The translations under genes were made by a program, and so were the position numbers. 6,387 nucleotides of DNA, taken from positions 1 to 6,387 of the forward strand of contig JAEYYZ010000011.1 in the NCBI GenBank assembly GCA_023428185.1. The letters run 5' to 3'. A model generated the notes under the pieces. The model ran no database searches. It saw only the letters and a program-made list of their open reading frames with translations, and had not been told where the DNA came from. Numbering within the stretch: the stretch's first letter is position 1; the number at the start of each line of letters is the position of its first letter. This stretch comes from Actinomycetes bacterium (GTDB lineage: Bacteria > Actinomycetota > Actinomycetes > Actinomycetales > Demequinaceae). Below, one piece after another: positions 3,256-6,387 of this stretch.

Positions 3256-4914
3256 ATGACCAACATCAATCTCAAGGGCTTCATGACTCGCAAGGGTCGC
3301 GCAGCCACTCCGCAGTCGCACAAGGCGGCTCCGGGTCAGAAGCGAAACCGCGCAGGCGGTTTCACGTTCGTGATCTCAGATCTCGACCGCGTGAAGCGCT
3401 TTCTGATCCTGGGCTCGGACTCGGGCTTCTACGCCTCTGGCGCAGAGCTCACCCGTGAGAACGCCAAGGTGGTGATCCGCGTGGCTGAGTCCGCTCAGCA
3501 CCGCGAGCTCGTCGACCTGATCGTCGAGACCTCCGTGGCCGGCCGCGCCCCCAAGCAGGACCCTGCTTTGTTCGCCTTGGCGATCGCAGCATCGTTCGGT
3601 GAGGACGACGAACGTGCCTACGCACTTGCGCAGCTGCCCAAGGTGGCGCGTACTGCGACGGCATTGTTCGGATTCCTCACGTACGTGCAGGGGTTCCGTG
3701 GCTGGGGCCGTGCGTTGGCGCGAGCCGTAGCTGCTTGGTACACCGAGAAGTCGGTAGACCAGGTTGCGTACCAGGCGGTCAAGTACCGCCAGCGTGACGG
3801 TTGGACCCACCGCGACGTGTTCCGCAAGGCGCACCCGCGTTCCGCGGACCCTGCGTTCCGGGGCCTGGGGGAGTGGGTCTTGCGTGGCAACGCGGCAGAG
3901 GCTCCGGCGTTGGTGCGAGGCTTCGAGGCGGCTCAGGCCGCCCCGATCACCGCACTGCCTGGACTGATCCGCGAGCACGGTCTCACCTGGGAGATGGTGC
4001 CCACCGAGTCGCTCAACCATCGCGAGGTGTGGGGGGCGCTGCTCGAGGGCAACGTCCCGCTGGGTGCGCTGATTCGTCAGCTGCCGCGCCTCACGCGCAT
4101 CGGGCTTATTGAGCCGATGTCGGAGGCAACGGAGCTGGTAGCGGCACGTTTGGTGGACACGGAGGCGTTGCGCAAGGCACGCATTCACCCAGTGAATGTG
4201 ATGGTTGCGCTGCGTACCTACGCGTCCGGTCGCTCGCTGCGAGGCGAGTCGACGTGGGAGCCCAGCGTCCGCATCGTCGATGCTCTTGACCAGGCGTTCT
4301 ACGCGTCCTTTGGGACTGTGGAGCCGGCTGGCAAGCGCACGTTGATTGCGCTGGACGTGTCCGGGTCGATGTCCATGGGGCAGGTGGCGGGAGTGCCGCT
4401 TACCCCGCGTGAGGCATCGGCGGGTTTGGCACTCGTGCTGGCCGCTACGGAGCCGATGACACACATCATCGGATTCACGGGCGGCGTGGGTGCCTACCGT
4501 ATGCCGGGCGCACGTCAGGTGCGGCAGGTCGCGCGTACGGGTGCCGCTTCGGCGGTGTCCCAGCTCAAGATCACGCCGCGTATGCGGCTCGACGCGGTCA
4601 TCGAGGAGATCTCTGGTCTCCCGTTTGGCCCTACGGACTGCTCGCTGCCGATGCTGTACGCATTGGAGCGCGGTCTCAAGGTGGACACGTTTGCGGTGAT
4701 CACCGACAACGAGACTTGGGCAGGTGCTATGCACCCGCACGAGGCTCTGGAGAAGTACCGCAAGCAGATGGGGATCGACGCGAAGCTGATTGTGCTTGCC
4801 ACGTCAGCTACCAAGTTCTCCATCGCGGACCCGAACGATGCCGGCATGCTCGACATCGCAGGGTTTGACGCCGCAGTACCTGCGTTGGTGACTGAGTTCT
4901 CTCGGGGAATCTAG
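3256..4914 (+). CDS. rsr: Rsr, bacterial Ro60 orthologue (TROVE + VWA domains)
   Basis: 552 residues, the usual size for Ro60/Rsr. Residues about 36-320 form the ring-shaped TROVE (HEAT-like) part: RFLILGSDSGFYASG, KYRQRDGWTHRDVFRKAHP and NHREVWGALLEGNVPLGALIRQLPRLTRIG are hallmark stretches. A VWA domain follows with an intact MIDAS metal site: D367-V-S369-G-S371 in LDVSGSMSM, Thr460 and Asp461 in GPTDCSLPM, and Asp484 in TDNETWAG. Rsr binds Y RNA on its outer face and the ends of misfolded or damaged RNA through its central hole; in Deinococcus radiodurans a Y RNA tethers it to polynucleotide phosphorylase. The start at 3256 has a ribosome-binding site 6 nt upstream. An in-frame ATG at 3172 would add 28 residues but lies inside Y3 and has no such site. 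Four Y RNA genes stand directly upstream on the same strand, and a strong hairpin follows. Confidence 0.97.
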   Translation: MTNINLKGFMTRKGRAATPQSHKAAPGQKRNRAGGFTFVISDLDRVKRFLILGSDSGFYASGAELTRENAKVVIRVAESAQHRELVDLIVETSVAGRAPKQDPALFALAIAASFGEDDERAYALAQLPKVARTATALFGFLTYVQGFRGWGRALARAVAAWYTEKSVDQVAYQAVKYRQRDGWTHRDVFRKAHPRSADPAFRGLGEWVLRGNAAEAPALVRGFEAAQAAPITALPGLIREHGLTWEMVPTESLNHREVWGALLEGNVPLGALIRQLPRLTRIGLIEPMSEATELVAARLVDTEALRKARIHPVNVMVALRTYASGRSLRGESTWEPSVRIVDALDQAFYASFGTVEPAGKRTLIALDVSGSMSMGQVAGVPLTPREASAGLALVLAATEPMTHIIGFTGGVGAYRMPGARQVRQVARTGAASAVSQLKITPRMRLDAVIEEISGLPFGPTDCSLPMLYALERGLKVDTFAVITDNETWAGAMHPHEALEKYRKQMGIDAKLIVLATSATKFSIADPNDAGMLDIAGFDAAVPALVTEFSRGI

Positions 4915-4937
4915 CTGCCGGGCAGGTGCGGTGCCTT

Positions 4938-4975
4938 TGGCGGGGAGTGGCTCCTGACGGGGCTGCTCCCCGCTA
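4938..4975 (+). terminator. Strong hairpin after rsr, probable terminator
   Basis: GCGGGGAG (4940-4947) pairs with CTCCCCGC (4966-4973), and the stem continues inward as TGGCTCC (4948-4954)/GGGGCTG (4959-4965) with three G-U pairs, closed by the loop TGAC. That gives 15 continuous pairs, plus two weaker outer pairs (4938-4939/4974-4975). Only a poor T-run follows (TACTGCTTTGG), as is common for actinobacterial terminators. It lies 23 nt after the rsr stop and before a separate promoter candidate. Confidence 0.6.
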
Positions 4976-4998
4976 CTGCTTTGGTGGGTCGCACTCGC

Positions 4999-5004
4999 TA
5001 GAGT
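4999..5004 (+). promoter_or_regulatory. Candidate -10 box (TAGAGT) for the HExxH protein gene
   Basis: TAGAGT fits TAnnnT. A transcript starting about 7 nt later (near 5011) would have a leader of roughly 28 nt containing the ribosome-binding site GGGGAGGG (5027-5034) ahead of the ATG at 5039. No good -35 box is visible. The position after the rsr hairpin suggests an independent transcription unit. Confidence 0.4.
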
Positions 5005-5038
5005 CTCCACAGAACTGGTGCGGGGCGGGGAGGGTCAC

Positions 5039-5704
5039 ATGGACATCGGCGTCCTGACGGTCGTGTCGGTGCTCTTGGCCGCAGCGGCGGTGCACGCAGT
5101 GTGGCAGGCGATCCGGCGTCGGGCCGATGCCCATCCCGGGGCGATAGGTCCTGGCGTGAGGGCCTGGTGGGCGGGGACGCTTGTTGTCGCCGCGCTCACG
5201 GCCGGTATGTTCGAGTACGGGCACCACCAGCGCCAACACCTTGCCACCGTGGCGATGAGCGCGGTCACTGACAATGCCGATGCGAGGGCCGATTGCGAGC
5301 GGCTCACCGAGTCCCTGTTTAACCTCAGCCAGTTCGACGGCTACGTGTATCACGACAACACCGACGTGGCGCTGTACAAGCGGCACGTGTGCCGCGACCT
5401 TGCGGCCTACGCCGCCAGCGACAAGCGCAACCCCAGCCTCGAGCACGCGGCGGCCGTGCATCTCATCGCTCACGAGACGATGCACATCAACGGAATCTGG
5501 GTGGAGGCCGAGGCGGAGTGTTGGGCCGTGCAACTCAGTCACCTCGTGGCGGAGGAGTTGGGCGCGACTGAGGCTCAGGCGCGCGAGTTGCAAGCGACGT
5601 ACTTTGCTGAGCTGTACCCGCGCAACCGCAGTGACTACATCTCCGGTGAATGCCGCGAAGGCGGTGCGCTGGACCTCTTCCCCGAACGGACCGAGTTTCC
5701 CTAG
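5039..5704 (+). CDS. Membrane-anchored protein with HExxH motif, possible zinc metallopeptidase
   Basis: 221 residues. Two hydrophobic segments (about 3-24 and 44-60) are separated by an Arg/Pro-rich loop (RRRADAHPG), so the protein is a membrane hairpin with a C-terminal domain of about 160 residues on the same side as its N-terminus. That domain has HETMH at 145-149, matching HExxH (zinc ligands His145 and His149, catalytic Glu146). It is followed by the acidic helix NGIWVEAEAECWAVQ, where Glu156, Glu158 or Glu160 could be the third ligand as in gluzincins. Cysteines at 86, 118, 161 and 205 may form disulfides if the domain is outside. I do not recognise a named family, and activity is inferred from the motif alone. 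The start at 5039 is chosen over the in-frame GTG at 5018 because GGAGG (5029-5033) sits 5 nt before it. The next gene begins 19 nt after its stop. Confidence 0.75.
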   Translation: MDIGVLTVVSVLLAAAAVHAVWQAIRRRADAHPGAIGPGVRAWWAGTLVVAALTAGMFEYGHHQRQHLATVAMSAVTDNADARADCERLTESLFNLSQFDGYVYHDNTDVALYKRHVCRDLAAYAASDKRNPSLEHAAAVHLIAHETMHINGIWVEAEAECWAVQLSHLVAEELGATEAQARELQATYFAELYPRNRSDYISGECREGGALDLFPERTEFP

Positions 5705-5711
5705 GGTCGGC

Positions 5712-5717
5712 TAGGGT
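5712..5717 (+). promoter_or_regulatory. Candidate -10 box (TAGGGT) of a leaderless promoter
   Basis: TAGGGT fits TAnnnT and ends 6 nt before the ATG at 5724, the same geometry as at 1835-1840. No Shine-Dalgarno lies in the 6-nt gap. The heptamer CTAGGGT occurs twice, at 5701-5707 and 5711-5717, the first copy overlapping the stop codon of the preceding gene. Confidence 0.45.
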
Positions 5718-5723
5718 GCTGGG

Positions 5724-6152
5724 ATGAAGTCACATGTACCAGCACAAATGTTCATGCGCCTGCTCGGCCTCGCAGCTCTCGGTGGCACTGTCCTCTTAAC
5801 CGGATGCACAGGAGTGGCGGCCACCAACCAGCCGGACGCCGTGGTGGCCACGTCACAGGCTCCGGGGAGTGCGTTTGACCTGGACGCCTTTTGCGACGCG
5901 GTTCAGCCGCTCATTTTGCCGGTGCCCAGGGAGTACGTGGGGTCAGCCGAGCACGTTGCGGACTTTGACGCGGTGATTGAGGTGGCGCCGCATGACCTCG
6001 TAGAGGACATCACCACGCTGCGCGACCACTTCGAATTTGATGTACATGTCTCCGACCCGGAGTCGCAGAATTTTGAGAACTTCTCCCAGGAGGTTCAGGA
6101 GGTCGCCCTCGTGGTTGACGGCGCTTTCAGGCAGATGTGCGGCGACGAATGA
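5724..6152 (+). CDS. Small lipoprotein of unknown function
   Basis: 142 residues. The signal peptide has Lys2 and Arg12 in the n-region, a hydrophobic stretch at about 13-25, and lipobox LLTGC with the lipidated cysteine at 28, so the mature protein should be anchored on the outer face of the membrane. An Ala/Thr-rich linker (about 30-50) leads to an acidic domain with two cysteines, at about 57 (DAFCDAVQPLILPVP) and near the C-terminus (RQMCGDE), which could form a disulfide. I recognise no family. A later in-frame ATG (codon 11) would also leave a complete signal peptide, but the leaderless-type box 6 nt before 5724 favours the first. It converges with the thioredoxin-like gene across a 17-nt gap. 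Confidence 0.75.
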   Translation: MKSHVPAQMFMRLLGLAALGGTVLLTGCTGVAATNQPDAVVATSQAPGSAFDLDAFCDAVQPLILPVPREYVGSAEHVADFDAVIEVAPHDLVEDITTLRDHFEFDVHVSDPESQNFENFSQEVQEVALVVDGAFRQMCGDE

Positions 6153-6169
6153 CGGCGTGAACTAGTCGA

Positions 6170-6387
6170 CTAACTCACCAACTCGTTGGCACCCGCGAGG
6201 ATCTCCGCCTTGGAAAGCGGGCTCACGATGGTGCGCACGCTGCCGTCAGCGCCAATGAATGCAAACGCGGGCTGATAGGTCACCCCAAAGCCCGACCACA
6301 CTGCACCGTCGACATCCGCGACGTGTTCAAACCCGCCCACTCCATACTTGTCGACAAACCCCTGCATGGACGCGACGTCGGACTGGC
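6170..6387 (-). CDS. DsbE/TlpA-like secreted thioredoxin, C-terminal part
   Basis: The frame is open to the window edge, so only about the last 72 residues are present and the catalytic CxxC is outside the window. The visible part starts QSDVASMQGFVDKYGVGGF and continues with DVDGAVWSGFGVTYQPAFAFIGADG, which contains the cis-proline loop (QPAF) and the last strands of a thioredoxin fold. The wording MQGFVDKYG...DADG.vW..f.V..QPAF.F resembles mycobacterial MPT53/DsbE and DsbF, extracytoplasmic thiol oxidoreductases. The ATG at 6365-6367 is internal, because the conserved SDVASM stretch is encoded before it. The stop is at 6170-6172, converging on the lipoprotein gene. Confidence 0.82.
   Translation of the reverse strand, partial: QSDVASMQGFVDKYGVGGFEHVADVDGAVWSGFGVTYQPAFAFIGADGSVRTIVSPLSKAEILAGANELVS

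Noticed and set aside
3376..4740. 454-codon open frame on the minus strand
   Set aside because: It is a shadow of rsr: Arg/His-rich, low in hydrophobic core, with no domain resemblance, while the + frame is a clear Ro60 protein.
5018..5038. GTG at 5018 as start of the HExxH protein
   Set aside because: It would place the ribosome-binding site GGGGAGGG inside the coding region and has no site of its own.
4973..5593. 206-codon open frame on the minus strand
   Set aside because: It is antisense to the HExxH gene; its His/Arg/Val-rich composition is typical of a shadow frame.
6164..6171. Palindrome AGTCGACT between convergent genes as a terminator
   Set aside because: It is four bases per arm with no loop, and too short to terminate transcription or be called a site.

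Overview
The window is GC-rich DNA from an actinobacterium, probably from the Micrococcales side of the phylum (inference). The signs are G/C-ending codons, two genes that look leaderless with a TAnnnT box exactly 6 nt before the ATG, two lipoproteins with the lipobox LLTGC, and a mycobacterial-type secreted thioredoxin. Both edges cut through genes.

Layout. 1-1287 (+) is the C-terminal part of a CASTOR/POLLUX-like ion-channel RCK protein. 1284-1751 (-) is a cupredoxin lipoprotein that converges on it; the two stop codons overlap. 1847-2269 (+) is a stand-alone HAD phosphatase of the T4 polynucleotide kinase 3'-phosphatase type. 2270-2647 holds no recognised gene: there is a candidate promoter, a hairpin, a possible 48-codon reading frame with a good ribosome-binding site, a perfect 10-bp tandem duplication and a C-rich tract. 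2648-3185 is the core of the window: four Y RNA genes in tandem on the + strand, called Y0 to Y3 here. 3256-4914 (+) is rsr, the bacterial Ro60 (TROVE plus VWA) protein that binds Y RNA. A strong hairpin follows it. 5039-5704 (+) is a two-helix membrane protein with an HExxH motif, 5724-6152 (+) an unknown lipoprotein, and 6170-6387 (-) the C-terminus of a DsbE/TlpA-like thioredoxin.

The Y RNA call rests on structure read by hand. Y1, Y2 and Y3 share one plan: a closing helix, a 9-nt 5' internal loop starting CGA, a 5-bp helix NTCGG/CCGAN whose outer base pair covaries (A-T, G-C, T-A), TTATC, an inserted domain, the other strand of that helix, an 11-nt 3' internal loop ending CAT, and the closing helix again. 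The order CCGAAGG...GTTATC resembles the Ro-binding part of vertebrate Y RNAs. In Y2 and Y3 the inserted domain is a circularly permuted tRNA: variable loop, T-arm, acceptor strands joined by a small loop, then U8-A9 and D-arm. Y3 also has a 5-bp anticodon stem. Y1 keeps the T-arm but has a GNRA hairpin where the D-arm should be. Y0 is a minimal version with no tRNA-like part. tRNA-mimicking Y RNAs encoded next to Ro60 are an established class in bacteria; a four-member array with graded tRNA likeness is the part worth attention.

Likely joint action (inference): Rsr holds Y RNAs that differ in their effector domain, so one ring protein could be given different partners or be gated differently. 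The 3'-phosphatase nearby could heal RNA ends, but no RtcB, RtcA or PNPase gene is visible, so the link is by proximity only. The channel, cupredoxin, HExxH protein, lipoprotein and thioredoxin look like ordinary envelope genes unconnected with the RNA module.
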